A stretch of DNA of 64,000 nt from an uncultured Prochlorococcus sp. (GCA_902595175.1 CACJPB010000001.1:1-64000), one strand, 5' to 3'. Shown: positions 8,336 through 15,660, numbered from the stretch's first letter. The notes: a model not told the origin generated them from the letters alone. Program-made: numbers and translations.

Positions 8336-8488
8336 TCAATCACAAAAAATCTTGCAATGGTTGTTACTTGGATGTTCTGCACATTCGTTATTCCAATAAG
8401 CTTCAATTTTTTTGAGCTTATTATCAAATGAAAGGTCTTTTTTATCCAAATTAATTTCTTGGATAGTAAATGTGTCATTTAGTGCCAT
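8336..8488 (-). CDS. Second microprotein with CP12-like C-terminal motif
   Basis: Protein of 50 aa from the ATG at 8488 (AAAGGG about 12 nt upstream). The frame is open to an ATG at 8605, but that extra part does not look protein-like. The C-terminus ECAEHPSNNHCKIFCD again fits C-x3-P-x4-C-x2-F/Y-x-D of CP12. Like its neighbour at 7987-8133 it lacks the rest of CP12. The pair probably arose by duplication. Confidence 0.55.
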   Translation of the reverse strand: MALNDTFTIQEINLDKKDLSFDNKLKKIEAYWNNECAEHPSNNHCKIFCD

Positions 8489-8724
8489 AAGACTTATCCC
8501 TTTACTACAACTATGTTCTAATTCATTTGAATAGTAAATTTCAAGTTTTATGTGTGCGGTTAGAGGAACAAAATTGTACGGATTAAGGATCAAAAAAAAT
8601 CTCAAATTATGAATAATTGCAAGGAAAATATCTTCAAAAAATTTTTTCCAACTTTAAAAAAATTTCTATAAATTTTGCTAGAAATTTTATTCTCTTAATA
8701 CCTTCTTAGGTCTGCTAATATCTA

Positions 8725-8853
8725 TTATTCATCTAATCTATCTGCATATTCTCTTAAAATCTCAGCCATCTTTTGATGTGGAATTTCTTTTCGATATTCT
8801 CTACAAAAATCAAAAAATTTATCTAAGAAATCTTTATTGGAAAAGATATAAAA
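8725..8853 (-). pseudogene. Possible start-less small gene remnant
   Basis: An open frame of about 43 codons reads as a plausible charged helical protein (NKDFLDKFFDFCREY near its start, MAEILREYADRLDE at its end). No ATG, GTG or TTG exists at its 5' end, and a stop precedes it. It lies just after the 31-residue membrane gene. It may be a decayed gene or use an unusual start. Confidence 0.3.
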
Positions 8854-8854
8854 A

Positions 8855-8950
8855 TTAGCGTCTCATTTTAAAAGTAAAGTATGCAAACCCACCAAGCAAT
8901 AAAAGACTCACAACCCCATAAGTTATTGCTATGCCGTACATGTATGTCAT
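8855..8950 (-). CDS. Membrane microprotein, third of an overlapping trio
   Basis: Protein of 31 aa with one hydrophobic helix (GVVSLLLLGGFAYF) and a basic tail. Its ATG overlaps the stop of the preceding gene (ATGA), suggesting translational coupling. Unknown function; size and topology recall small photosynthetic-complex subunits, but I recognise none. Confidence 0.5.
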   Translation of the reverse strand: MTYMYGIAITYGVVSLLLLGGFAYFTFKMRR

Positions 8951-9087
8951 TTATTTATAAAGACATAAGCAGAATATAAATAAACTAAGAAAACTCCAAT
9001 AGCTATGGAACTTCCATAAATAAGAAAGTTCCAAAATCTATATAATTTAGGTTTTTTAAATTCTTTTTCTTTCTCTTTAGTAATCAT
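8947..9087 (-). CDS. Membrane microprotein, second of an overlapping trio
   Basis: Protein of 46 aa: a lysine/glutamate-rich start (MITKEKEKEF) then one membrane helix (about residues 21-44). It overlaps its neighbours on both sides with ATGA junctions. Function unknown. Confidence 0.5.
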   Translation of the reverse strand: MITKEKEKEFKKPKLYRFWNFLIYGSSIAIGVFLVYLYSAYVFINK

Positions 9088-9200
9088 TTATTTTCTTTTT
9101 CTTTTCTGGCAGCATTACCTTGTGCTCTTAATACCAAAGTTATCGTAAGGGCAGCGCTTAAAATCACAGCATCAATTAAAAGGTGCGGGGAAATGTTCAT
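9084..9200 (-). CDS. Membrane microprotein, first of an overlapping trio
   Basis: Protein of 38 aa with one hydrophobic helix near the start (LLIDAVILSAALTITLVL) and a charged tail (ARKEKENK). Its stop overlaps the next ATG. No clear ribosome site precedes it. Function unknown. Confidence 0.45.
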   Translation of the reverse strand: MNISPHLLIDAVILSAALTITLVLRAQGNAARKEKENK

Positions 9201-9260
9201 CAGCTGAAAAGAGAAATAAGAAGAGTCATTATCTTTTCAGCAATAAATCTATTAAACATT

Positions 9261-9283
9261 AAAAAAGAGGGGTTTATCCCTCT
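9261..9283 (-). terminator. Rho-independent terminator
   Basis: On the minus strand, AGAGGGA-loop-CCCCTCT is followed by a T6 run. It is 70 nt downstream of the 51-residue gene at 9353-9508 and probably ends that transcript. Confidence 0.65.
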
Positions 9284-9352
9284 AAGTTTAGATCGACTGT
9301 CAATCACAGTCTATTTTAGCTTTTTATCTTCTCTAAAAAAACAGTATTTTAT

Positions 9353-9508
9353 TTAGCCAGAGCAAGAGAAGGCACCTGCAAGAATATTTTTAAAAATTGG
9401 TGCTTGACCCAAGGCATACAAAAAGAAAGTTGATGATGCGAAAGTAATAGCTATTTTAGAAGCCCTGTTAACTTTCAAATTTGAGACTTTTGCAAATGCA
9501 GAGTTCAT
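9353..9508 (-). CDS. Small membrane protein, unknown
   Basis: Protein of 51 aa. A basic N-terminal part (about 18 residues) precedes one hydrophobic segment (IAITFASSTFFLYALG) and a short tail ending CSG. A terminator lies downstream, which supports a separate transcript. No family recognised. Confidence 0.5.
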   Translation of the reverse strand: MNSAFAKVSNLKVNRASKIAITFASSTFFLYALGQAPIFKNILAGAFSCSG

Positions 9509-9626
9509 TTGTTCTTTAATTTATTGATCTTATAATAGCTGCAAAAATTAAATATTCAGCATCAATATTTACCAAAGAATAATTTTATTGCTCCTTTTTT
9601 TTAGCTTGCATTTTTACTAGCTCAAA

Positions 9627-9788
9627 TTATTCTTTAGAAACTATTCTGATTTTGTATGCTGGATATCTTGTCTTCCACCATTTATTGATCGAAATAGTTA
9701 CTCCTTCTAAATTGTGGGCACAAATATTGACCCATAGAATTTTAGTTTCAACTTCTTTGTAGAATTTCCAACTTGTAAGTGAAGCCAT
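9627..9788 (-). CDS. Small soluble protein, unknown
   Basis: Protein of 53 aa, tryptophan-rich (four Trp), basic, without a membrane span. Good codon use and an uninterrupted frame support it; I recognise no domain. Confidence 0.5.
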   Translation of the reverse strand: MASLTSWKFYKEVETKILWVNICAHNLEGVTISINKWWKTRYPAYKIRIVSKE

Positions 9789-9810
9789 TAAAAATTGCAA
9801 ATGAAAAAAT

Positions 9811-9894
9811 TCAATAAATTATGGGAAATGGTCCATAATCTAAAACTTTTGTTTTTTTAATAAGAGGATTTAGTTGAAGATATAGAGTTTTCAT
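9811..9894 (-). CDS. Possible 27-residue peptide gene
   Basis: An ATG-started frame of 27 aa (MKTLYLQLNPLIKK at its start) ends 22 nt before the next gene on the same strand. There is no clear ribosome site. It may be a leader peptide or a chance frame. Confidence 0.3.
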   Translation of the reverse strand: MKTLYLQLNPLIKKTKVLDYGPFPIIY

Positions 9895-10003
9895 TAAGTG
9901 GTAATTAAAAACTTTAGTCAAAAGTTTTACATCAATTTCGCCTTCTTGGAGAGTATTACTTTAATTTTAAAACGAGTTTCAATTAAAAAATATCTCTACA
10001 AAG

Positions 10004-10026
10004 GAGGGGTCAAAAATTGACCCCTC
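10004..10026 (-). terminator. Strong hairpin, probable terminator
   Basis: A perfect 10-bp stem (GAGGGGTCAA / TTGACCCCTC) has a 3-nt loop. It lies about 90 nt beyond the 3' end of the minus-strand gene at 10113-10322. The T run after it on that strand is short (CCTTTGT), so it may act as an mRNA end stabiliser rather than a full terminator. Confidence 0.5.
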
Positions 10027-10112
10027 TTGGTGAAACTCTTCCAAAGAAACACCATTAAAATCTTACTCTTAAAGTCGCAAAGTTAAGCAAATAAAAAATC
10101 AAGATTAACAAT

Positions 10113-10322
10113 TTATGCGGCCTTTTTAAAAGGGTTCATATCCCTAAAAAAGTTATTACTTTTGCGGGTACTCATTTTTCTATATCTTTGATTTATATCC
10201 AGGATATACTTTCTAGCTTTCTTATCACTTTCAATTTTCTTTTTTCGAAGACGTAAAGCCCTTAAATCTTCTATGGACATGAGGCCACCATCTTCATTGG
10301 AATTTAAATGATCAAATTGCAT
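10113..10322 (-). CDS. Small basic protein, unknown
   Basis: Protein of 69 aa, highly charged, mostly helical (IEDLRALRLRKKK, then ILDINQRYRKM), ending NPFKKAA. No membrane span. I recognise no family. A hairpin lies downstream. Confidence 0.55.
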   Translation of the reverse strand: MQFDHLNSNEDGGLMSIEDLRALRLRKKKIESDKKARKYILDINQRYRKMSTRKSNNFFRDMNPFKKAA

Positions 10323-10334
10323 CAGTTTCAGAAA

Positions 10335-10424
10335 TTAAGTTTCTTCTTTAAGTGCAAGATTAACAACCTTATCTTTATTTGCAATAGAGATGATTAACCA
10401 ACTTAACTCAAATTTGTTATTCAA
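10335..10424 (-). CDS. Possible 29-residue peptide gene
   Basis: A TTG-started frame of 29 aa (NNKFELSWLIISIANKDK near the start, ending ALKEET) lies 12 nt upstream of the 69-residue gene. The amino-acid order looks protein-like, but there is no ribosome site. Confidence 0.3.
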   Translation of the reverse strand: MNNKFELSWLIISIANKDKVVNLALKEET

Positions 10425-10581
10425 TTTTCAGAAAGCTATGAATTTAAGCATTAAAAACTTTCTAAAATCAAGAAAAACTTTTGATTGAATTAGATGGAAC
10501 TTCTACAGATACAAATGATTCTCCATAATGAGATTCAGCTGATCTTATCAGTAATCGGTAAAAGAAATTTACTAAAGCTTT

Positions 10582-10749
10582 CTCCACGAGGATTGAGTAA
10601 CTAATTTAAGTAAACTCATCATTTTTGTAATAGCAATATACAAAATAAATTTATTACGCAATCAATATATTTACCTCACAAAGCATAATTGCATATTGAG
10701 AAAAATTTGCACTCTCAGGCTTTAGGCAGCAGACTAAATCCTCGTGGAG
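10582..10749. repeat. Widely spaced inverted repeat in a gene-free stretch
   Basis: CTCCACGAGGATT at 10582-10594 is exactly reverse-complementary to 10737-10749 (13 bp, 142 nt apart). The surrounding 10425-10900 has no convincing gene on either strand. The repeat could close a long RNA structure or mark a former mobile or duplicated unit. Confidence 0.45.
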
Positions 10750-11005
10750 TATTGGACTTTAGCTAGATCTATTTTTTTAGCAAAAGAAAAATAGTAATGC
10801 AAGGTAACTAGATCACCAATTATTATTGATTATGAATAAGCCTTTATTGGTTAATTTACCAAGAGTATCAGCGCATATGTTTGTGTTATTTATTGTATAA
10901 ACATGTTACTAGACTTTAGTTATATCAATAGATTCAGTATTTTTGCTCATTGATATATTCATTCTAAGAATAATATTATTATTGATACCTAAAGAAGGCT
11001 TAATT

Positions 11006-11101
11006 TTGAAAAAAATAATTAAATTTTTTAAACTACTTAAGAGAAGAATTGATATTCTCAATGCAGAGGCTGAATTAAAATTTATATTGGAAAATAAATA
11101 A
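11006..11101 (+). CDS. Small basic peptide, unknown
   Basis: Protein of 31 aa from TTG: a lysine-rich amphipathic helix (KKIIKFFKLLKRR) then an acidic part ending ENK. Its stop overlaps the ATG of the next gene (TAATG), a typical coupling arrangement, which favours this strand over a longer minus-strand frame covering the same bases. Confidence 0.4.
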   Translation: MKKIIKFFKLLKRRIDILNAEAELKFILENK

Positions 11102-11205
11102 TGGGATTCCCACATTGCCCTATTTGTATAGTTCTAGCTTTTGTTTCAGTTTCTATAGGAGTCACTCGTAGTTATATGCTCCATATTCTTTTTAGGGATT
11201 TTTGA
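11101..11205 (+). CDS. Membrane microprotein with CPIC motif
   Basis: Protein of 34 aa. HCPIC (a CxxC pair) at residues 5-9 precedes one hydrophobic helix. It is coupled to the preceding peptide through TAATG. Redox or metal binding is possible but unproven. Confidence 0.4.
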   Translation: MGFPHCPICIVLAFVSVSIGVTRSYMLHILFRDF

Positions 11206-11249
11206 GAACAGAATCAAATTATAAATTTAAGTTTAGCTTCTATTAATTG

Positions 11250-11278
11250 TTGACATCTAAGTATAAATACTTTATAAA
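11250..11278 (+). promoter_or_regulatory. Sigma70-type promoter for the glutamine riboswitch transcript
   Basis: TTGACA (11250-11255), a 17-nt spacer and TATAAA (11273-11278) form a near-ideal promoter. The predicted start, about 11285, falls just ahead of the structured leader. Confidence 0.7.
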
Positions 11279-11299
11279 TAGATTGTAGCTAATGCTACA

Positions 11300-11376
11300 A
11301 AATCGTCCGATCTAACATCTGATAGACCGCAGTACGACTCAAGCCATAGGACGGGGACTTGAGCAAGTTTAGGAGC
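11300..11376 (+). promoter_or_regulatory. Glutamine riboswitch (Downstream-peptide / glnA class)
   Basis: This stretch is far richer in GC than its surroundings. CGTCC (11304-11308) pairs with GGACG (11349-11353), and CTCAAG (11338-11343) pairs with CTTGAG (11358-11363). The order 5'a-5'b-3'a-3'b makes an H-type pseudoknot. GACCGCAGTACG (11325-11336) resembles the conserved GACGGAAGUAGG core that I recall for glutamine riboswitches, including the AGUA loop-E part. An AGGAG ribosome site (11371-11375) directly follows. This class is known from marine picocyanobacteria ahead of very short genes. Covariance-model confirmation was not possible here. Confidence 0.8.
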
Positions 11377-11382
11377 TGCATC

Positions 11383-11484
11383 ATGGTAAACATGTATTTC
11401 AATGGAAAGTCATTCGTATATTGTAGAAAACAAGAAGAAAAGACTATAAAGCTTACTTATAGAGGATCTATTTACTTGAAATAA
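11383..11484 (+). CDS. 33-residue DUF4278 peptide, PirA-like, riboswitch-controlled
   Basis: Protein of 33 aa with AGGAG 7 nt before ATG. The end KLTYRGSIYLK matches the core LTYRG-x-Y of DUF4278. PirA, a cyanobacterial PII-binding peptide that controls arginine synthesis, belongs to this family, and homologues are reported behind glutamine riboswitches. Expression would then track glutamine, and the peptide could modulate PII. The family motif is seen; PII binding in this short form is inferred. Confidence 0.7.
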   Translation: MVNMYFNGKSFVYCRKQEEKTIKLTYRGSIYLK

Positions 11485-11675
11485 GATTTCTAATTACTTT
11501 TTTAAAAAAATAGTACATTTATTAAAGTTTCTGAACTCAGTGCTTATTAATGCGTCATAAGAAAAACTTATTGTGGAGATATTTTTTACCTATTTAAAAA
11601 TTTATATATACGTATATTTAGTAACGAGAAATTAATTTTAAAATAACTATTTTGTAATTAAATTTTTAAAAGGTT

Positions 11676-11803
11676 ATGCAACCCATTTCTGAAGAACTCT
11701 ACAAAAAAATAGTTGAGAGCTCTAAAAAATGAGTAAGTTACTAATTGCTTTATTAGCTTTAGATATAGGCGTTAGTCTTTCTAAGGTTTTTATTTTTATC
11801 TGA
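11676..11803 (+). CDS. Two overlapping tiny open frames (18 and 24 aa)
   Basis: MQPISEELYKKIVESSKK (11676-11732, AAAAGG upstream) ends in ATGA, which opens a second frame of 24 hydrophobic residues (11729-11803). The coupling is suggestive, but both are near the limit of what can be called. The surrounding 11485-11881 otherwise holds nothing I can support. Confidence 0.25.
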
Positions 11804-11881
11804 AAATCAAATTACCTAGTAAAAAAGAAGCAATTGTTTTCTAAAAAGCAATATTTACTGGGTATTCTTTATTTGATTTAT

Positions 11882-11971
11882 CTATTTTATAAAGTAAATA
11901 ATTAAACCAACAAAGGAGCTACCAACTAGAAGTAAGACCATTAAAAGTGATATTAACTTTGCTAGTCCCAT
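11882..11971 (-). CDS. 29-residue membrane peptide
   Basis: One hydrophobic helix fills most of the peptide (ISLLMVLLLVGSSFVGLIIYF). Its ATG lies inside the last codons of the upstream NTF2-like gene, so it may be translated by coupling. Function unknown. Confidence 0.4.
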   Translation of the reverse strand: MGLAKLISLLMVLLLVGSSFVGLIIYFIK

Positions 11972-12291
11972 AAAAATAAATCTGAATTTCCCGTAGATCT
12001 TTGCATCCAGTGAATTTTCCAAACATTATTTACTTTTTTAAAAATTGACGTAACTGTTGGTAAGTCGTCATTAGGTACCCCTTTGTAAGTAAATTTTGAA
12101 CCGAGTGTAAAAATGCACATCACTATATTTTCGTTTAAAAATTTGAATCGGTGAATTTTGGTTATTTCTGCCTTTTCTTGAACTATATCGCCAGTAATCA
12201 TTTGTTCGAACCCTTTCGCATCTATAGGATTGCCACTCGGTCTTATGAATAAAAAATCTGGAGTCCCATTGTCAACAAAAAATGAGGCCAT
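11962..12291 (-). CDS. NTF2/cystatin-fold protein (DUF3804-like), N-terminus uncertain
   Basis: Protein of 109 aa from the first ATG. The alpha+beta layout with KVNNVWKIHWMQR resembles SnoaL/NTF2-like and DUF3804 cyanobacterial proteins. Protein-like sequence continues in frame upstream (INDKEKIISLLNEFANPKK) without a normal start, reaching a T8 tract at about 12346-12353 (+ strand). Beyond the tract a second frame (SRSKLEELRPFF) would join if the tract were one base shorter. Either the start codon is lost or there is a homopolymer frameshift. Function unknown. Confidence 0.6.
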   Translation of the reverse strand: MASFFVDNGTPDFLFIRPSGNPIDAKGFEQMITGDIVQEKAEITKIHRFKFLNENIVMCIFTLGSKFTYKGVPNDDLPTVTSIFKKVNNVWKIHWMQRSTGNSDLFLWD

Positions 12292-12468
12292 TTTTTTTGG
12301 ATTAGCAAACTCATTTAATAATGAAATTATTTTTTCTTTATCATTTATAAAAAAAAGGACGTAACTCTTCTAGTTTAGATCTACTGTTTGTAATGTACAA
12401 TTCGAAATGAGAAAATTCCTAAAAAAATTCGTTAGGATGTTCCTAAGAATTAGATTTTAAGTATAAGC

Positions 12469-12591
12469 ATGATCAATTCATTGAACAAATTATTGCCCGT
12501 TGGTAAAAAGGTCAAAAAATATTTGCCTTTCTTTATTGGATTTAAATTACTCACATTTACTGGCTTTCTTACTTATTTAATGAATCGCTAA
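12469..12591 (+). CDS. Small membrane protein, unknown
   Basis: Protein of 40 aa with a basic first part (LLPVGKKVKKYLP) and one hydrophobic helix (FFIGFKLLTFTGFLTYL). No recognised family. Confidence 0.45.
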   Translation: MINSLNKLLPVGKKVKKYLPFFIGFKLLTFTGFLTYLMNR

Positions 12592-12634
12592 TTGATATAA
12601 CCTTAACAATAAAGTTTAACTAAATTAAAATCTA

Positions 12635-12835
12635 GTGAATAAAGAAGAACGAACTAAAAAATTTAAGTCTATGTCAAGAATGCAAAGACAAGAATTGATA
12701 TTAAAGAAGATGAAAGAAAGAGGCATTGAGATAGGAAGTGGAATTCCTAATAAAAAATACGATAGCAAAGAGGTTTATGAATTAATTCATATTGCGAGTT
12801 GCTTCCCAGAATTAAGAAGTAAAAAAAATATTTAG
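12635..12835 (+). CDS. Small basic protein, unknown
   Basis: Protein of 66 aa from GTG. The N-terminal half is a charged helix (MSRMQRQELILKKMKERGIEIG), followed by a shorter acidic/hydrophobic part ending LRSKKNI. No domain recognised; soluble. Confidence 0.5.
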   Translation: MNKEERTKKFKSMSRMQRQELILKKMKERGIEIGSGIPNKKYDSKEVYELIHIASCFPELRSKKNI

Positions 12836-12977
12836 GTTTTATTTTATTAAGATATTTATGTTGGTAAATCGAATAAGTCATTATTAATTGTCAAATTCTT
12901 GTGTTAATAAATTTTATAGATTTCTAAGCTTCTAATTATTTGATTGTTTTTTGCAAGTTAGTTCTCTGTAAAATATA

Positions 12978-13133
12978 TTAATTTGACTTTCTTGTGCCAC
13001 CGTAGGAATAATTATATTGTTTAGAAATAACACTCCAACATTCTTTACAAGAAAAAATCCAATCTTTATGAATTGTGGATTTAACTCTGTAATGAATTTT
13101 ATTTGGCTTATTACATAAATTACATTTTTTCAT
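12978..13133 (-). CDS. Small zinc-ribbon-like protein
   Basis: Protein of 51 aa with two CxxC pairs (CNLC at residues 4-7 and CKEC near 29-32), a spacing that fits one structural zinc. It is basic and could bind nucleic acid. Function unknown. Confidence 0.55.
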   Translation of the reverse strand: MKKCNLCNKPNKIHYRVKSTIHKDWIFSCKECWSVISKQYNYSYGGTRKSN

Positions 13134-13468
13134 TAATCTTTAACTCTGCTATTTAAATTCTAGATAAGAAAAAGTATGTTTTAAGCATTCACGAAAAGTT
13201 TTTTCTCGTGTCATTATAGAAATGCACTCTAAACGTTCTGAAGCAAAGCAGTGGTTTTTTGAGTGCGATTATTTTTAATTGCTTGATAAGAAATTCCTAA
13301 ACTTACTTTTCATAACTTTAAGGATAAACTTTTTTTTATATAAAATTCATTAGCGATTTTTTCCCTTTAATTAAAAGCATTTATTATATATCTAAATTAG
13401 AACTTTAAAAAGAAACTCACGAATATTATTTAATTATTTTTATTATGATTTTATTATATTTTAATACT
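13134..13468. other. Gene-poor stretch with two hairpins
   Basis: CACGA/TCGTG (about 13187-13209) and GCACTC/GAGTGC (about 13224-13266) form inverted repeats. An 18-codon frame from ATG 13222 (MHSKRSEAKQWFFECDYF) looks protein-like but is very short and may be a remnant of a longer gene. Nothing else is supportable. Confidence 0.3.
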
Positions 13469-13612
13469 ATGAGCATTTATTTATTCTGGATATTATTCTT
13501 ATCTCTATGGGCAATTGTACCCTTAATGATTATAAAAGGTAGAGTTGACGAAGCGCCCAAGATTCAGACTTCACCAAATGTTAAATCAAAGAAAAAAGGG
13601 TGGTTTAATTGA
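13469..13612 (+). CDS. Small membrane protein, unknown
   Basis: Protein of 47 aa: N-terminal hydrophobic helix (about residues 3-22) and a basic C-terminal half (KSKKKGWFN). Unknown function. Confidence 0.5.
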   Translation: MSIYLFWILFLSLWAIVPLMIIKGRVDEAPKIQTSPNVKSKKKGWFN

Positions 13613-13685
13613 GGAAATCTTTGACTTAGTAAAAAAATCTTAAAGATAAATATTTATAATTTAAATTAAGTATAAGTATTCTTTA

Positions 13686-14891
13686 CTAAAAAGAACTTGA
13701 TTTTCTTAATAAATAAATTCCACCTGCTAGAGAAATTAAGACAGGTAACCATGCAGAAAAAATAGGATGTAAAATACCTTTTACTCCAAATGAACTAAAT
13801 ATAAATGACATTAAATAATAAATTAGTATAAGAATTACGCTTAATCCAAAACCCTGACTTTTTGAAGATCTTAAGTTAGATTTAGATCCCAAACTGCTTC
13901 CAATTAAACCAAAGACCAAGCATGCAAAAGGTAGAGTAAATTTTTCTTGAATGCGGACTTTAATTCTTCTTATCTCTTTAAGGTTTCCAGTTTTTTTATA
14001 AATCTTTTCTGCTTTTATAGCCTGCTTTAAAGTCATTTCAGTTGCATCTTTAGGCACTTTTGCTAGCTCCATAGGTCCTTCCACAAATGGATATGTATAT
14101 TCTTTAAATTGAATGTTTGAAGTTTGTCCACTTGGATCAATTGATACAATACTTCCGTTAGAAAATATCCAAGAAGAACTTTTTTTGTCAAATTTTCCAG
14201 TCTTTGCCTTTAAGATTTGTTGAAAATCTTCTCTGGAAAAATCTAAAACTGTAACTCCATTCATAATGTTGTTTTCGTACCATGAAGCATAAAATATATG
14301 AGTAAGATAAGTATTTATTTTTGTTGGTTTTTTATTTGATGCATGTATCCTAGATCCATATCTTGAAAACATAATATTACCTTTTCCTTGCTCGCTGCTA
14401 AAAGAACTTCCTATTCCTGCTCTTAATGTCGTTTCAGCTAATTTATTACTTGAAGGAACTAAATTATCGTTAAAGTAGAAAGTCAACCCTGTCATAAATA
14501 TTGAAAGAGCAATAGCTGGAGAAATAATTCTTGAAGTTTTTATACCTAAAGATTTCAAAGCCAATAATTCAGAATTGCTTGATAATTTTCCATAGGCTAA
14601 TAATGTTGAAAGTAAAACTGCCATTGGGAATGATAGGACTAAAAAACTGGGTAAACTAAAAATTAGAACTTTTAAAGCTAAAAATAAAGGTAAACCAAAT
14701 TCAACTATTTTCCTAATAAGATCAAACATTACCCCAACAGATAATGAAATAACAGTAAAAGCAGAAATTGCGAATATCATGGGAGGTATTATTTGCCCTA
14801 ATAACCATCTATCTATCAAAGGTAGTAAATACCAAGGAGAAATTACTCTATTAATAGTTTTTTTAATTAGTGATTGATTTAAAAGTTTCAA
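13686..14891 (-). CDS. LptF/LptG-family permease (YjgP/YjgQ)
   Basis: Protein of 401 aa. Three hydrophobic segments lie in about the first 135 residues, then a beta-rich periplasmic domain (about 140-290), then three spans at the C-terminus. This is the layout of LptF/LptG, the membrane part of the ABC machine that lifts lipopolysaccharide from the inner membrane. Cyanobacteria often have one such protein. Its cargo links it to the lpx genes near the end of this window. LptF versus LptG cannot be told. Confidence 0.85.
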   Translation of the reverse strand: MKLLNQSLIKKTINRVISPWYLLPLIDRWLLGQIIPPMIFAISAFTVISLSVGVMFDLIRKIVEFGLPLFLALKVLIFSLPSFLVLSFPMAVLLSTLLAYGKLSSNSELLALKSLGIKTSRIISPAIALSIFMTGLTFYFNDNLVPSSNKLAETTLRAGIGSSFSSEQGKGNIMFSRYGSRIHASNKKPTKINTYLTHIFYASWYENNIMNGVTVLDFSREDFQQILKAKTGKFDKKSSSWIFSNGSIVSIDPSGQTSNIQFKEYTYPFVEGPMELAKVPKDATEMTLKQAIKAEKIYKKTGNLKEIRRIKVRIQEKFTLPFACLVFGLIGSSLGSKSNLRSSKSQGFGLSVILILIYYLMSFIFSSFGVKGILHPIFSAWLPVLISLAGGIYLLRKSSSF

Positions 14892-15067
14892 AAGAAATTT
14901 ATTTAATTAGTACTATCTTTCCCAGCATTATAAAATATGAATGTTATTTAAACCAAAATAAAAATTTGTATGAAAAAAATTTTTATTTTACCAATATTAA
15001 AAAAAAAATAGTTTTTTACTTGCAGTAAAGCAAAAAATTTGGTTTCTTAAAAATAAAGGGGTTAGGG

Positions 15068-15187
15068 ATGAAAAATAAAACTTCCATATACGAATGCAAT
15101 TGCATACACTGTCAACAAAAACTAAATCAAATTAATAATGCAAAACTATATTGGGACAAATTAATTTTAAGAAAAAAGTTGGTATAG
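15068..15187 (+). CDS. Small cysteine-bearing protein, unknown
   Basis: Protein of 39 aa with CNCIHC (three cysteines and a histidine, residues 10-15), a possible metal site, then a basic helix. A G-rich stretch before the ATG may serve as ribosome site. Confidence 0.4.
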   Translation: MKNKTSIYECNCIHCQQKLNQINNAKLYWDKLILRKKLV

Positions 15188-15322
15188 TTCCTCTAGTAAA
15201 TTCTCTGAGGTTTTAAGATTTTATTATATTAAAGTACTTTTTTTAAAATCTATTATTTTCAGGAAAAAATAAGTTTTACGATTTCTAATCTCAGGTATTA
15301 AGTTTTTTTTAGAATAATGATA

Positions 15323-15424
15323 TTATTTAACCTTTTGATTTTTTTTGTAGATCATATTTTCTCTATTTAAAAGAAAAAGAATTATCAAAATACAAGATGG
15401 AATGAGAATAAAATCTAAAGACAT
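15323..15424 (-). CDS. Membrane microprotein, unknown
   Basis: Protein of 33 aa: an N-terminal hydrophobic helix (LDFILIPSCILIILFLL) then a basic tail (YKKNQKVK). Same plan as the small proteins at 13469 and 17109. Confidence 0.4.
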   Translation of the reverse strand: MSLDFILIPSCILIILFLLNRENMIYKKNQKVK

Positions 15425-15559
15425 ACATTTTGTTCAATCTATTATCTGTCTAGCAAATAAATAAATCTTTGACATTAGTAAATAATCTTCAAGATTTAAT
15501 TCAATAGTTCAAATAATTATTTGTATGCTTTGTATATTTGCTTGCTTTTAAAATTTAAA

Positions 15560-15660
15560 GAGCTTGCAGGTATCCCACCGGCAAGCTCATGACGACCTAG
15601 TTAATTCAGATTTTCTGATTTAACCAGCTAAGCACTTCCTAAATGCTCTAACCATCCTAT
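15560..15660. ncRNA. Candidate structured small RNA
   Basis: Within a 457-nt gap (15425-15881), GAGCTTGC (15560-15567) pairs with GCAAGCTC (15581-15588), with an inner GGT/ACC pair. A second near-perfect 10-bp hairpin lies at 15601-15623, and AGCA/TGCT pairs at about 15629-15645. GC content rises above the surroundings and no open frame explains it. Strand is undecided; on the minus strand the 8-bp hairpin is followed by TTT. I cannot match it to a named family. Confidence 0.4.

Noticed and set aside
8489..8605. N-terminal extension of the second CP12-motif gene
   Set aside because: The ribosome-like AAAGGG favours the ATG at 8488; the extension shows no protein-like pattern.
10004..10026. 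Perfect 10-bp inverted repeat as a possible mobile-element end
   Set aside because: No partner copy or transposase is present; its place after a gene fits a terminator or mRNA stabiliser.
10909..11115. 68-codon minus-strand open frame
   Set aside because: It overlaps two coupled + strand peptides (TAATG junction) with more natural residue order; Ser/Ile/Asn richness looks like an AT-rich shadow.
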